A stretch of 64,000 nucleotides of DNA from Pelatocladus maniniholoensis HA4357-MV3 (GTDB lineage Bacteria > Cyanobacteriota > Cyanobacteriia > Cyanobacteriales > Nostocaceae), in NCBI GenBank assembly GCA_019359115.1, contig JAHHHW010000022.1, positions 28,528-92,527 of the forward strand, read 5' to 3'. Positions 9,407-18,852 of the stretch are shown here, piece after piece. A program made the position numbers and the translations under genes. The notes under the pieces were generated by a model that worked only from the letters and a program-made list of their open reading frames with translations, was not told the DNA's origin and did not search any database. Positions within the stretch are counted from its first letter, which is position 1. Every line of letters starts with the position of its first letter.

Positions 9407-10651
9407 CTATTTGATAAATGCAAATTTACCAGTACTGCCATCTTTTTCCATCTTAATTTGGGCAACATAAAAGTCTTTTTGTACAATTTCACCTTCTGGG
9501 CTAAATGAAATTTCACCAAGAGGTGTATTGTATTTACCTGTGAGTATTTGTTTATTTAATTCTGTCCGCAGTTTATCTACAGGTATGGTGTTCACTTTGG
9601 TTTTTTGATCTAAACTTTTTAAAGCCTCTACATAAACCTGTACTGCTGCAAAAGCTTGAGCGCTAAATTGAGGTGGTTCTTTTTTGTATTGATCTAAGTA
9701 TGCTTTGCGAAATACAGCATTAATCTCTCCTGGATGTTCAGGACTGTAAGCTTGAGCAATCATGAGACCATCACAAAATGCTTTACAAACTGAAAGTACA
9801 TTTGATGTATTTAGACCATTACCACCAATAATTGCACCTTTGTAACCTAATTCTCGTAATTGTCTGACTAAGTTACCACCATCAGCAGCCAAACCAGAAA
9901 TAATAATTAAATCTGGTTTTAAATTTAGAGCATTGGTAGCTTGAGCTTGAAAATCGGTATCAGTAGTTTGAAATTTTTGAACTGTGACTAATTCTAGTCC
10001 TTGCTCTTTTACTGTTTTTTGGAAAATTTCAGTTTCTGATTTGTTAAAAGCATCATTTTGAGCATAAAAAACTGCTACTTTTTTAATATTAGGATTTTGC
10101 TTCAGTGCAGCCTTGACTGAATTAGGTGCGACAACAGAAACTGGTGCAGATACACGAGCAATATAATCACCAATTTCGGGAACACCTTTTGCTGTAGTGG
10201 ATGCACCAATTGCTGGCACTTTTGCCCGTTCCGCAATCGGAGCAGCACTAAAAGCTTGTTGTGATAAAGTCGGGCCGACAATACCAACAACTTTATCTTT
10301 ATTAATTAAAGTTTGAAAAGCGTTAATTGCTCCGGCTTCATCACCACCCGCATCTTGAAATACTAATTTAATCGGAGTACCGTTAACCCCTCCTTTGTCA
10401 TTGAAATATTTCTCAGCAATTTTTGCACCTGCAACTCCTTCTTGACCGAGTAATGCGACGTTGCTAGTCTGGGCAAAGGCAATACCGATGGGTATGGGGC
10501 CAGATATACCCGTTGTTGATGAGGTAGTGGTAGCGGTATTTGTGCCATTGTTATTTGTACTAGTTTTTGTACCAGTGTTACCACTACAGGCTGTGATTAG
10601 GAAAGTGCAAGAAGCTAAAAATGCTGTTGTCCGAGTAATAGTTTGTTTCAT
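9407..10651 (-). CDS. Substrate-binding lipoprotein of amino acid ABC transporter (LivK/NatB type)
   Basis: Periplasmic type-I binding protein of about 414 residues. The N-terminus is a lipoprotein signal (MKQTITRTTAFLASCTFLI, then TACSG with the lipobox Cys), followed by a low-complexity Thr/Asn/Ser linker and the Leu/Ile/Val-binding fold starting at PIPIGIAFAQT; GIVGPTLSQQAFSAAP and the Venus-flytrap halves follow. The frame extends to 10663, but the start at 10651 gives the cleaner signal peptide. It captures amino acids or amides for the permease encoded 8 bp downstream. Its own promoter should lie in 10652-10828. Confidence 0.92.
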   Translation of the reverse strand: MKQTITRTTAFLASCTFLITACSGNTGTKTSTNNNGTNTATTTSSTTGISGPIPIGIAFAQTSNVALLGQEGVAGAKIAEKYFNDKGGVNGTPIKLVFQDAGGDEAGAINAFQTLINKDKVVGIVGPTLSQQAFSAAPIAERAKVPAIGASTTAKGVPEIGDYIARVSAPVSVVAPNSVKAALKQNPNIKKVAVFYAQNDAFNKSETEIFQKTVKEQGLELVTVQKFQTTDTDFQAQATNALNLKPDLIIISGLAADGGNLVRQLRELGYKGAIIGGNGLNTSNVLSVCKAFCDGLMIAQAYSPEHPGEINAVFRKAYLDQYKKEPPQFSAQAFAAVQVYVEALKSLDQKTKVNTIPVDKLRTELNKQILTGKYNTPLGEISFSPEGEIVQKDFYVAQIKMEKDGSTGKFAFIK

Positions 10652-10828
10652 CAGTGCTAACATTCCCTAAATCTATTAATCTATTCATTTGACCACAGGG
10701 AGGTAAAGCTTCCAAGTAGTTGCTTGCATCTAACTTGTGGTAGATTCAATCGTATTGTCTAGATTAACTAATTTGGGCGATCGCTTCTTTAATTGTTGAA
10801 TTTCTATCTAATTGACACTCCTACTTGA

Positions 10829-11212
10829 TTAAGACTCCACTTTTTCCCACACCAATTCTAAGACTTTCTCGACATCATCAATCCTAGTTGGTGGCGTTTT
10901 AAGTGTGACTTGATTCTCTCTCAATGTGAACGTACGAATCAAGTCTGTACCCACCCGATTGGGGATAGAGGCTACCTCGACATGATGCGTAACTGTGTTG
11001 CCATCTATTGTATACATCCCAGCGTAAGCATTGAATGTAGAAAATGCCTGCACACACTCTTGTGATGGTAAATATTGGATTTTTTTGCTAAAGGGCGAAT
11101 TAATATCTCCGCTTAAAGCTAGGCGATCGCATTTGGAGAAGATGACCATCATCCGCTTCTCAGGAGTATAAGTAATATAGCCAGTTGGATTGGAACCATA
11201 CACTTTTGGCAA
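10829..11212 (-). CDS. Lipocalin-like domain protein, probably truncated at the N-terminus
   Basis: A 127-residue product of a TTG-initiated frame. The GSNPTGYITYTPEKRMMVIF start, the central TFNAYAGMYTIDGNTVTHHVEV and the C-terminal RIDDVEKVLELVWEKV match the lipocalin-like (Lipocalin_5) family. These proteins usually start about 20-25 residues earlier with a GTW-x-L strand. That strand is absent and an in-frame TAA lies five codons before the TTG. A GGAGG just upstream could still allow translation. Either the gene is a short variant or its 5' end has been lost. The ligand is unknown. Confidence 0.65.
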   Translation of the reverse strand: MPKVYGSNPTGYITYTPEKRMMVIFSKCDRLALSGDINSPFSKKIQYLPSQECVQAFSTFNAYAGMYTIDGNTVTHHVEVASIPNRVGTDLIRTFTLRENQVTLKTPPTRIDDVEKVLELVWEKVES

Positions 11213-11272
11213 AATACCTCCAGATGTTTATAGGTAATCTCCTTTGTCCACCTTCTTCCCCATTTTTAATTT

Positions 11273-12487
11273 TTAATTGTTCTGTCCCCTACTAAACTGT
11301 TGCATAAAACTACGATCAATCCAATCTTTCCACTGCCACAGTAATCGATGAGGTGGTAAAGTCAAACATCCACGTGTGGCGATCGCTCTACCGTCACCCG
11401 TACCTATTAAGCTTAAATATTGTTTCTGTGGGATGTAACTTTTGAGAGGTTTGTCCAATAAAAATCGTTGTAAGTTCTCAAATAAAGGTTTTCCTTGGCG
11501 AACAGCAAATACTCCTGCTTTCGGACGTGGATGATTTACCATTGTGGCAATATCTCCTGTAGCAAACACGTACTGATGAGACAAAGATTGCAATGTGTCA
11601 CTTACCAAAATAAAGCCTTGCTCATCAGTTGTTAATCCAGTTGCTTTTAACCACTGTGGTGCTGAGGCTTGTGTCACCCAAAAAATGCGATCGCACTCTA
11701 CCGTCAACCCAGATTCACATATAATTTTACCTGGTTCAACTTTACATACACTTTCGCCTAAATGCAGTTGAATCCCACGTTTGGTTACAAGCTGCTTGAC
11801 TGTATGTTGTACAGACCAATGATGATTGGGTAAGAGTTGAGCATCACGCTGGAATAAATGAATTTCTAAAGCTCCCTGTTTTAGTATATTATTATCGATA
11901 AGTTCTCTTTTTGAGGAGAATCTGAGGGGACACACTTTGGACGCCTGATACAAATGAGCTTGCATCGATAACGCTAATTCCACACCACCAGCCCCTCCTC
12001 CTACAATTCCAACACTCAACGGCTTTTGCTGATGAGCAGCTACTTTATCAAGTAGTCTATGCCAGTGTTGCAGTAAATTTGACACTGGTTTTGCCCCAAT
12101 TGTATATTCTGCTGCCCCTGGAACAGAAATCGTGGCCGGAGTGCTGCCAATATCTATTGACAGTACATCAAATGCTACTTCTGGACGGTTGGCACAAATC
12201 ACTTTTTTATTTTCCAAGTCAAGATTAATCACTTGGTCAATATATAATTGAGCTTTAGCAAAATTTGTAAGTTGTCGCAAATCAATATGACATTCTTCAT
12301 AGCTGTAAAAACCAGCAATATACCCTGGTAGCATTCCAGAGTAAGGTGTATCAACTCTATCGGTGATTAAAGTTAATTGGATGCCATCAAAAGGTTTCAT
12401 CCCAAACATTAACAGAGCTATTGCATGGCTATGACCACCACCAATTAGTACTAAATCTTTAGTAATTGGCTGTATAGATTGCTGCAT
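11273..12487 (-). CDS. FAD/NAD(P)-binding oxidoreductase of the type found N-terminal to SelD
   Basis: A protein of 404 residues with the two-dinucleotide-binding fold. An N-terminal FAD site (LVLIGGGHSHA) is followed by the PYSGMLPGYIAGFY segment typical of this group, a second GxGxxG (VGIVGGGAGGVELAL) and an FAD contact VFATGDIA. It ends in LPPHRLLWQWKDWIDRSFMQQF, which in many cyanobacteria is the linker to a fused selenide/water dikinase-like (SelD) domain. Here the frame stops right after that linker and no SelD domain follows. Whether the lone reductase is active, and on which substrate, is unknown. NADH-quinone reductase-like chemistry is the family expectation. Confidence 0.8.
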   Translation of the reverse strand: MQQSIQPITKDLVLIGGGHSHAIALLMFGMKPFDGIQLTLITDRVDTPYSGMLPGYIAGFYSYEECHIDLRQLTNFAKAQLYIDQVINLDLENKKVICANRPEVAFDVLSIDIGSTPATISVPGAAEYTIGAKPVSNLLQHWHRLLDKVAAHQQKPLSVGIVGGGAGGVELALSMQAHLYQASKVCPLRFSSKRELIDNNILKQGALEIHLFQRDAQLLPNHHWSVQHTVKQLVTKRGIQLHLGESVCKVEPGKIICESGLTVECDRIFWVTQASAPQWLKATGLTTDEQGFILVSDTLQSLSHQYVFATGDIATMVNHPRPKAGVFAVRQGKPLFENLQRFLLDKPLKSYIPQKQYLSLIGTGDGRAIATRGCLTLPPHRLLWQWKDWIDRSFMQQFSRGQNN

Positions 12488-12842
12488 ATATAGAGTTGGT
12501 TTTTAAGAATTGGTAGGTATAATTTGGCTAAATATTTTGGTTAAAGAAATTTTCTTTTGCCAAGTATTATTACAAAGCAAAAATTAACTTCTTGGCATCA
12601 TGGCTCTATAGTGAACTACCTACACTTGCTAAAACTAGTTAGCTGTATTTGTGCCAACATACCTAGCAGGAATTGAGTGAGATGTATAGCTAAATTGTCA
12701 CATATTGACATAACAATTAATAATCAATAGACAATTACAAACCAATGATTAATATTTTTATTGCACCTTATGATAGATATTGAAATTTATTGACAAATGA
12801 TATACTCTTTTTTTTCAATGTTGTCCGTAATAATTCTATGTA
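12488..12842. other. AT-rich intergenic region between divergent genes
   Basis: This gap holds the promoters of the leftward oxidoreductase and the rightward pentapeptide gene. It is rich in AT runs and short direct repeats. A stretch near 12640-12670 (AGCTGTATTTGTGCC) resembles one at 54736-54760 and may be a decayed dispersed repeat. No gene is visible. Confidence 0.45.
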
Positions 12843-12860
12843 GTGAGGATTACTAGCCAT

Positions 12861-14294
12861 ATGTCTGGCAGGAAGACAGATGGATTTAAAAGTTGGTTGG
12901 TAGTGATCGCAATTTTGTTTAGCTTATCACCAACTGTAATATTCTTTGCAGTTTCACAAGTTGAAGGATTATCAAATGAACAAAAAATAGTCAGCAGAAA
13001 TCAAGCATTAAACACAACAGCTAGCGTATTTGTAGGTTTAGCAGTAATAATTCATGCTTATTATGCAGCCAAACGTACCGAAGCATTGAAAAAAAGTGCG
13101 ATCGCAGCAGAACAAAATAACGAAATTGGTATTCAAAATCTAGAACTAGCTCAAGAACGCTTGATCGCAGAGCGTTTGATAGCAGCAATCACCCAGTTAG
13201 GACATGAACGCGTAGCAACCCGGATCGGGGCAATTTATGCCCTCGAAAAAGTTGCCCAGGATTCACCAAAACAATACTGGACAATTATGGAAATTCTGTG
13301 TGCATTTGTGCGAGAAAATAGCAGCATCAAGCCAGAACCGGAAAATTCTGTAGAAGAGATCGCAAAAGTTGCAAAAATATCCACAGATTTACAAGCAGCC
13401 TTAACCGTAATTGGCAGACGCAACTGGAAACAAGATCAAGAAAATCAGAAACTTGATTTAAGGAATACTGATATTAGACGAGTAGACCTATCGAATGCCA
13501 ACTTGCAGCGTTTAGATCTACGGGGAGCAAACTTGACAAAAGCCAATCTCCAGAAAGCTAACTTGTTTGAGGCAAAACTCGAAGGTGCAAAACTTTGTGG
13601 CACAGTTTTGTATGAAGCCGATTTACAATCATCTAACCTCGAAGAAGCTAACCTCTGTGGAGCCAACTTAAACCGAGCCAACTTGACTGGAGCCAACTTG
13701 CGGTCAGCAAACTTGTCTGGAGCAAGTCTGCGTGCAGCCAATTTTTGTGAAGCAAATCTGTATAAAGCTAATTTGCAATCTTGTAACCTCAAAGTGGCAA
13801 ATCTTTCTCATGCCAAGCTATTTCTGACTAATTTACAGGGAGCAAAGCTTGGTAAAGCCAACTTGCAGTCAGCAGGATTAATTGGTGCAAACCTCAAAGG
13901 CGCAAACCTGAATGGAACAAATTTGCAACAGGCAAATTTGAATGCAGCCAAACTAGAACACACAGAGATATTTTTTGCAAATTTCTCTGAAGCTAGCCTG
14001 AGAGAAGCCAATCTCTATGGAGCTAATTTGATGGGAACTAACCTGCAAAAAGCAATGTTTCATGAAGCTAATCTCTGTGATGCAAATCTGATGGGAGTAG
14101 ATTTCTTTGGCACAAATTTGTGTGATGTGAAACTAGCTGGAGCCACTCTGACAGGAGCTAAAAACTTGCAATCACACCAAATTAGATTTGCAGTAGGCGA
14201 TCGCACAACTGTTTTACCAGATCACTTGGAGCTTCCTACACATTGGATGCGTTCAGAACATTCACAAAAATCCGCCGCAGAGGCTGAAACTTGA
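12861..14294 (+). CDS. Membrane-anchored pentapeptide-repeat protein
   Basis: A protein of about 477 residues. The frame opens with GTG at 12843; the ATG at 12861 is the more likely start. Two hydrophobic helices (SWLVVIAILFSLSPTVIFF and a second near residue 55 ending in IIHAYYA) anchor it in a membrane. A charged helical stretch and an AAITQLGHERVATRIGAIYALEKVA module follow, the latter seen in many cyanobacterial pentapeptide proteins. From about residue 195 to 445 there are roughly 48 tandem A(N/D)LXX pentapeptides, which fold as a right-handed quadrilateral beta-helix. No catalytic domain is present. A scaffold or sensing role is plausible but unproven. Confidence 0.9.
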   Translation: MSGRKTDGFKSWLVVIAILFSLSPTVIFFAVSQVEGLSNEQKIVSRNQALNTTASVFVGLAVIIHAYYAAKRTEALKKSAIAAEQNNEIGIQNLELAQERLIAERLIAAITQLGHERVATRIGAIYALEKVAQDSPKQYWTIMEILCAFVRENSSIKPEPENSVEEIAKVAKISTDLQAALTVIGRRNWKQDQENQKLDLRNTDIRRVDLSNANLQRLDLRGANLTKANLQKANLFEAKLEGAKLCGTVLYEADLQSSNLEEANLCGANLNRANLTGANLRSANLSGASLRAANFCEANLYKANLQSCNLKVANLSHAKLFLTNLQGAKLGKANLQSAGLIGANLKGANLNGTNLQQANLNAAKLEHTEIFFANFSEASLREANLYGANLMGTNLQKAMFHEANLCDANLMGVDFFGTNLCDVKLAGATLTGAKNLQSHQIRFAVGDRTTVLPDHLELPTHWMRSEHSQKSAAEAET

Positions 14295-14776
14295 TTGAGA
14301 TAGCGAAATTGTGCTATTTCTCTGAAGCGTTGTCAATATCAAAAACTCGATTGTTCGAGGATTTCAATTTTTCCAGGGTGCTTTCCAAAATCAAAATATT
14401 ATTCCCAAAATTAAGAACTTCCAAAGAAAAAAATATTCATAAAAGTACTTAGACAGAATTAATTACACAGATTATTTCTCTATTGCCTATTGCCTATTGC
14501 CTATTGCCTATCTCCACGAATGAATTTAATTTTGTCCAACTATTTAATTGGATTAAATTTTTCATGTCTTCCGGTATATCCACGTATTTAATCACTAGTT
14601 AAACAAAGCATTCCTGTTTACTAAAAATATATATGAAAAATAAAACTAGTAGATTACGTGGAAAATGGACACAAAATTTGAAAAATAGGTCAAAAATATC
14701 AGATCATCAGGACTTTTGACTTCCACGTAACGGTAATAAATAGGGTGCTGTCTCGTGATTCCCATCGTTTCAAACG
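14295..14776. other. Intergenic region with heptamer repeat, CCACGTA motifs and dyad
   Basis: The gap contains four TATTGCC heptamers at 14481-14508, a typical cyanobacterial short tandem repeat. Three CCACGTA/TACGTGG motifs lie at 14580, 14655 and 14723, and a dyad (CATCGTTT-C-AAACGATG) at 14763-14779. It is the upstream region of the beta-helix protein gene. Confidence 0.6.
14481..14508. repeat. Short tandem heptamer repeat (TATTGCC)4
   Basis: Four perfect copies of TATTGCC lie in tandem, a typical STRR of heterocystous cyanobacteria. Confidence 0.9.
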
Positions 14777-14779
14777 ATG
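14763..14779. promoter_or_regulatory. Inverted repeat, possible operator upstream of the beta-helix gene
   Basis: CATCGTTT and AAACGATG form perfect 8-base arms around a single C, 85 bp before the chosen start of the beta-helix protein. The size fits a protein-binding dyad. No regulator is identified. Confidence 0.35.
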
Positions 14780-14863
14780 ATGCGATCGCTTCTAAATCAC
14801 AAAAATTGTGATTTTCTTCAACATGTCGATCTCAAAACACTCATTTTTAAGGGAATTCAAAGC

Positions 14864-16795
14864 ATGGCTATCATTAACGTTACCAACAATGCAGATAATG
14901 GAGAAGGTTCTTTACGAGTAGCGCTCGAATCTGCTCAAGCGGGAGACATCATCCAGTTTGATCCTAGCCTTGCCAACCAGACTATCACACTTACTAGTGG
15001 GGAACTTCCCATTACAAAAGACGTAACGATTGATGGTGCAGGGGCAGAAAATTTAACGATTAACGGCAATAATTCTACACGGGTATTTTCTGTAAGCAGT
15101 TATGTCAATGCTACAGTCAAGAACCTAACCCTCACCAACGGTATGGTGACAGGAACAGACGGAAGAGGTGGTGCGATCGCAGCCTGGGACTACAGCACCC
15201 TTCAGGTAGAAAACTGTAACTTTAACAACAATAGCTCTTACCAGGGTGGAGCTGTTTATGTTGGTTACGGCAGTAAAGCCACGGTACTTGGCAGTAGTTT
15301 TGACAGCAACGATGGTACTCTTGGGAATTCTGGATTTAGCGGTGGGGCGATCGCTACCTATGGTTCCGGTGTGCTAGTTGTTAAAGACAGCGAATTCACA
15401 AATAACAAAGGTGTAAATGGCGGAGCAATTTATAGCCTATTAGGTGAATTAACTGTAGAAAACTCAGTTTTTATTAACAATAGCTCAGAAGGTGATATTG
15501 GTGGCGGCGCAATTTTTACCGATGGAGCAAACCCAGTAGGTCCCGGTTCTACTGTCGGAGGTACAATTGCTATCCATGGTTGTCAGTTTGAAAACAATCA
15601 TACTAAAGGAGAAGGCGGCGCACTTTTTCTCTATGGTTACGGACCAGACACGATTATTCTCGAAGACAGCACCGTAATTGGCAATACAGCAGACTTTAAT
15701 GCTAATGGTATAGGTCGAGGAGGTGGACTGCGAGCTAACAGCGCACTCACAATTAACAACGTCACCTTTGCTGAAAATACAGCTGCAAAGCAAGGCGGAG
15801 CTATATGGCTAGACGGTCATTCGCCAGTCAACATCACCAACACCACCTTTTCTGAAAATAAGGCAATTGAAGATGCTGGCGGAGCGATGTTTGTTAACAC
15901 TGACGAATCTGTCCCCGTCAACATTACAAATTCTACTATTGTCTATAACGAAGCCGGACGAGCAAATGGGGCATTTTGGATCTACAGTCCGACACAGCCA
16001 GTCACCCTCACTAATTCGATTGTTGCTTACAATACTGCTAGCGATCCCTCACAACAACAGGTTGGATATCAACTACAGGATGGCGGCGGCAATATTGAAT
16101 TTCCAGCACCAGAGATCGGTAATCAAGTTGTCGCAGGTAGTCAAATTGTTGATCCTCTGCTTGGGCCTTTACAAGATATTGGAGGAGTTTTAGTACATCC
16201 CCTTTTATCAGGTAGTCCTGCCATTAACAGTGGTGTCACAGTAAGCGGTGTACCCACTACTGACCAATTAGGGAGCAGCAGAGATAATCAACCTGACATT
16301 GGAGCATTTGAGATGGTTGTCACTGCATCTCCTCAATCTAGTCAAGAAGATCCTTTACTTAGTGGCACAACTTCACCACAAAATCAGCAAAATAGCAATT
16401 ACCAAAACAACATTACTAACGATGTTGAAGGTAACGATGTATTAACCGGAAGCAACAACAATCCTCAGTTGATTGGTTATAACAGTAACGACATTTTGAT
16501 TGGTGATTATAGTTATAATCAACTGACAGATGGAAGGGTTAGCGATGGATTTATCTATCCAAATATATCAGCAGAGGATAACATAATTCCAGATTCTAAT
16601 TCTACAAATGGCGTGATAGATATGAACCAAAATACGGATCAATCTAAGCTTTCTAGTCAGAATCTTTTTAGTGAATACATCAGACCACGTCAACAAGGAT
16701 TAGGGACATCTGTTAATCCTGATTCCCGTGATTTTCTGGATTCTAGTCAGTATCAGAATCTTTTAATTCCCAATGATGTTACCGTTAACAATTAA
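14864..16795 (+). CDS. Right-handed beta-helix surface protein with GGA(I/V) repeats
   Basis: A protein of about 643 residues from the ATG at 14864. The frame opens at 14777, but MAIINVTNNADNGEGSLR is the typical start of this family and AAGGGA precedes it. Residues 1-75 match the conserved opening of polymorphic-outer-membrane/CSLREA-type proteins (SLRVALESAQAGDIIQFD... VTIDGAGAENLTI). Repeated GGAI/GGAV and FxNN motifs follow to about residue 430, indicating a parallel beta-helix. The C-terminus is Asn/Gln/Ser rich with weak RTX-like stretches (NDVLTGSNNN, NDILIGD) but no complete calcium-binding nonamers. No classical signal peptide is seen. Probably exported by a type I-like route or surface bound; function unknown. 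Confidence 0.8.
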   Translation: MAIINVTNNADNGEGSLRVALESAQAGDIIQFDPSLANQTITLTSGELPITKDVTIDGAGAENLTINGNNSTRVFSVSSYVNATVKNLTLTNGMVTGTDGRGGAIAAWDYSTLQVENCNFNNNSSYQGGAVYVGYGSKATVLGSSFDSNDGTLGNSGFSGGAIATYGSGVLVVKDSEFTNNKGVNGGAIYSLLGELTVENSVFINNSSEGDIGGGAIFTDGANPVGPGSTVGGTIAIHGCQFENNHTKGEGGALFLYGYGPDTIILEDSTVIGNTADFNANGIGRGGGLRANSALTINNVTFAENTAAKQGGAIWLDGHSPVNITNTTFSENKAIEDAGGAMFVNTDESVPVNITNSTIVYNEAGRANGAFWIYSPTQPVTLTNSIVAYNTASDPSQQQVGYQLQDGGGNIEFPAPEIGNQVVAGSQIVDPLLGPLQDIGGVLVHPLLSGSPAINSGVTVSGVPTTDQLGSSRDNQPDIGAFEMVVTASPQSSQEDPLLSGTTSPQNQQNSNYQNNITNDVEGNDVLTGSNNNPQLIGYNSNDILIGDYSYNQLTDGRVSDGFIYPNISAEDNIIPDSNSTNGVIDMNQNTDQSKLSSQNLFSEYIRPRQQGLGTSVNPDSRDFLDSSQYQNLLIPNDVTVNN

Positions 16796-17462
16796 GCTGA
16801 AAAGTTTTTCTTTGTTAGTAAGTAACAGATGATTTAACAGAGTTTGTGTCAATCTGTAGGTTTTGAGTAAGGAGAAAAAATTAATGACCGAAAGTTTTAT
16901 CTGGTTCTAGTTTTGAACTTCTTCACACCTTGTAATAGGTTGATGCAAACTTTGAATATAATTATCAGGAATAACCACGACTATTTCATTCTCACCATAA
17001 CCCAATAGACACCTGGTGAAAATTAATTATGTGTCATCCATAACCCTTGTAGAGACTAGCAGATGCAACGTCTCTACAGAATTAAAATGTCAATTTATTT
17101 GTTTTATCCGAGTAGTATTGGGTCTGAAGCCCTGTTTGAATCGTCTCTACAAATGATTGTGGGCTTATCTGAATATATTTTCACATACCTTATTTTCTTT
17201 AATTTTTACTGTATACCTAGAGTTTTTACTTAAATAATACTACTTAAATACATTTCTTTTTTTACTATAGAGGTGTAAAAATTTATATTAGTAGATACTT
17301 GAGTGTAAGTGTAAAACTTTACTTAATATTTACTTGCAAAGCACTGACATTCAGACAATCCAAGGAGAAAATTCAGATAGAAGTGCAATCTCTACCTGGA
17401 ATAATTTTCAGGAAAAATTTGCTGAATTAAACGAAAACCAGGGTTGTTTTGACTGATTTGTT
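16796..17462. other. Intergenic region with TGTAGAGAC repeat copies
   Basis: No gene is visible in these 667 bases. A degenerate TGTAGAGAC...GTCTCTACA inverted pair lies at 17047-17078, and a further GTCTCTACA occurs at about 17143. These belong to the same repeat type as the perfect palindrome near 40633. The 3' part is the AT-rich promoter region of the glycosyltransferase gene. Confidence 0.5.
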
Positions 17463-18743
17463 ATGCAGATTTTAATTTACTCTTATAACTACTATCCAGA
17501 ACCAATAGGTATAGCTCCTCTAATGACTGAATTAGCAGAAGGACTGGTTAAACGAGGACACCAAGTACGTGTAGTAACTGCTATGCCAAACTACCCAGAA
17601 CGTCGAATCTATGATGCGTATAAAAAAAAGTTGTATCTGACCGAATATAAAAATGGCGTTCAAATTCAACGTAGCTATGTTTGGATTCGTCCTCAACCGA
17701 ACCTACTAGATCGGGTGTTACTAGATGCAAGCTTTGTTGTTACAAGTTTTCTACCAGCATTGAGGGGTTGGCGTCCAGATGTAATTCTTGCGACTTCGCC
17801 ATCTTTACCTGTATGTATACCAACAGCTTTATTGGGATGGTTACAAAATTGCCCTGTGGTATTAAACCTTCAAGATATCTTGCCAGAAGCAGCAATTCAT
17901 GTTGGCTTGATCAAAAATCAATTACTTGTTAAAGCCTTCACAGTATTAGAAAAATTTGCCTACCACACTGCAACTAAAATTAGTGTCATTGCTGATGGAT
18001 TTGTAGAAAACTTAATAGAGAAAGATGTAAAAGCGAATAAAATTATACAAATTCCCAACTGGGTTGATGTCAATTTTATTCGTCCTTTACCAAAAGAAAA
18101 TAACTCTTTCCGCAGCAAGCATCAACTAAATGAGAAATTTTTAGTTTTATATTCTGGTAACATTGCCCTGACTCAAGGCTTGGAAACAGTAGTAAAAGCT
18201 GCCTCTATATTGCAACATATTCCAGATATTAAATTTGTGATTGTAGGAGAAGCAAAAGGTCTACAAAGATTGCAGCAAGAATGCCAAAACTGCGGTGCAG
18301 ATAACGTTTTACTGCTACCTTTTCAACCCCGTGAACAGTTACCAGAGATGTTGGCTGCTGCTGATGTTGGTTTGGTAGTGCAAAAGAAAAATGTAATATC
18401 CTTCAACATGCCATCCAAAATTCAAGTTTTGCTTGCCAGTGGTAAAGCATTAGTTGCATCTGTACCTGATAACGGTACTGCTGCAAGATCAATTAGACAA
18501 AGCGGCGGTGGTGTTGTCGTCCCTCCAGAAGATCCCGACACTCTAGCCAAGGCAATTTTGGATTTGTACGAACACCCTGAAAAAGTTAAAACTCTCGGCT
18601 ATAACAGTCGCCAATTTGCTGTTGAGCAATATTCTTTTGACCAAGCTTTAAATCACTATGAATCTTTGTTTTACACAATGATTACCCATGGTTCAGCAAT
18701 TGAATCAACTGTTGTTTCTAAGCAAAAAGTTAAAATAAGTTAA
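17463..18743 (+). CDS. Glycosyltransferase family 4, WcaI-like
   Basis: A protein of 426 residues. The start ILIYSYNYYPEPIGIAPLMT and the VVTAMPNYPERRIY segment are typical of WcaI-like transferases of colanic-acid/exopolysaccharide assembly. The C-terminal GT-B domain has LYSGNIALTQGLE (donor site), VIVGEAKG and the EPD-like loop VVVPPEDPDTLAKAI. It is expected in the cytoplasm or at the inner membrane face, moving a sugar from an NDP donor to a lipid-linked glycan. The gene stands alone, with no polymerase or flippase beside it. Confidence 0.9.
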   Translation: MQILIYSYNYYPEPIGIAPLMTELAEGLVKRGHQVRVVTAMPNYPERRIYDAYKKKLYLTEYKNGVQIQRSYVWIRPQPNLLDRVLLDASFVVTSFLPALRGWRPDVILATSPSLPVCIPTALLGWLQNCPVVLNLQDILPEAAIHVGLIKNQLLVKAFTVLEKFAYHTATKISVIADGFVENLIEKDVKANKIIQIPNWVDVNFIRPLPKENNSFRSKHQLNEKFLVLYSGNIALTQGLETVVKAASILQHIPDIKFVIVGEAKGLQRLQQECQNCGADNVLLLPFQPREQLPEMLAAADVGLVVQKKNVISFNMPSKIQVLLASGKALVASVPDNGTAARSIRQSGGGVVVPPEDPDTLAKAILDLYEHPEKVKTLGYNSRQFAVEQYSFDQALNHYESLFYTMITHGSAIESTVVSKQKVKIS

Positions 18744-18852
18744 CTGTTAACTTTTATCAGGGATTAGTGTTGACGTTATCATAGTCGGGATTTAGACGCA
18801 GGGAAAATAAATGATTTACTGATTAAAGTTGGGGCATTGTTAAATCAGCCAA

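Noticed and set aside
13235..14011. Long antisense frames through the pentapeptide gene
   Set aside because: The five-codon repeat keeps the opposite strand free of stops; these are shadows of the repeat.
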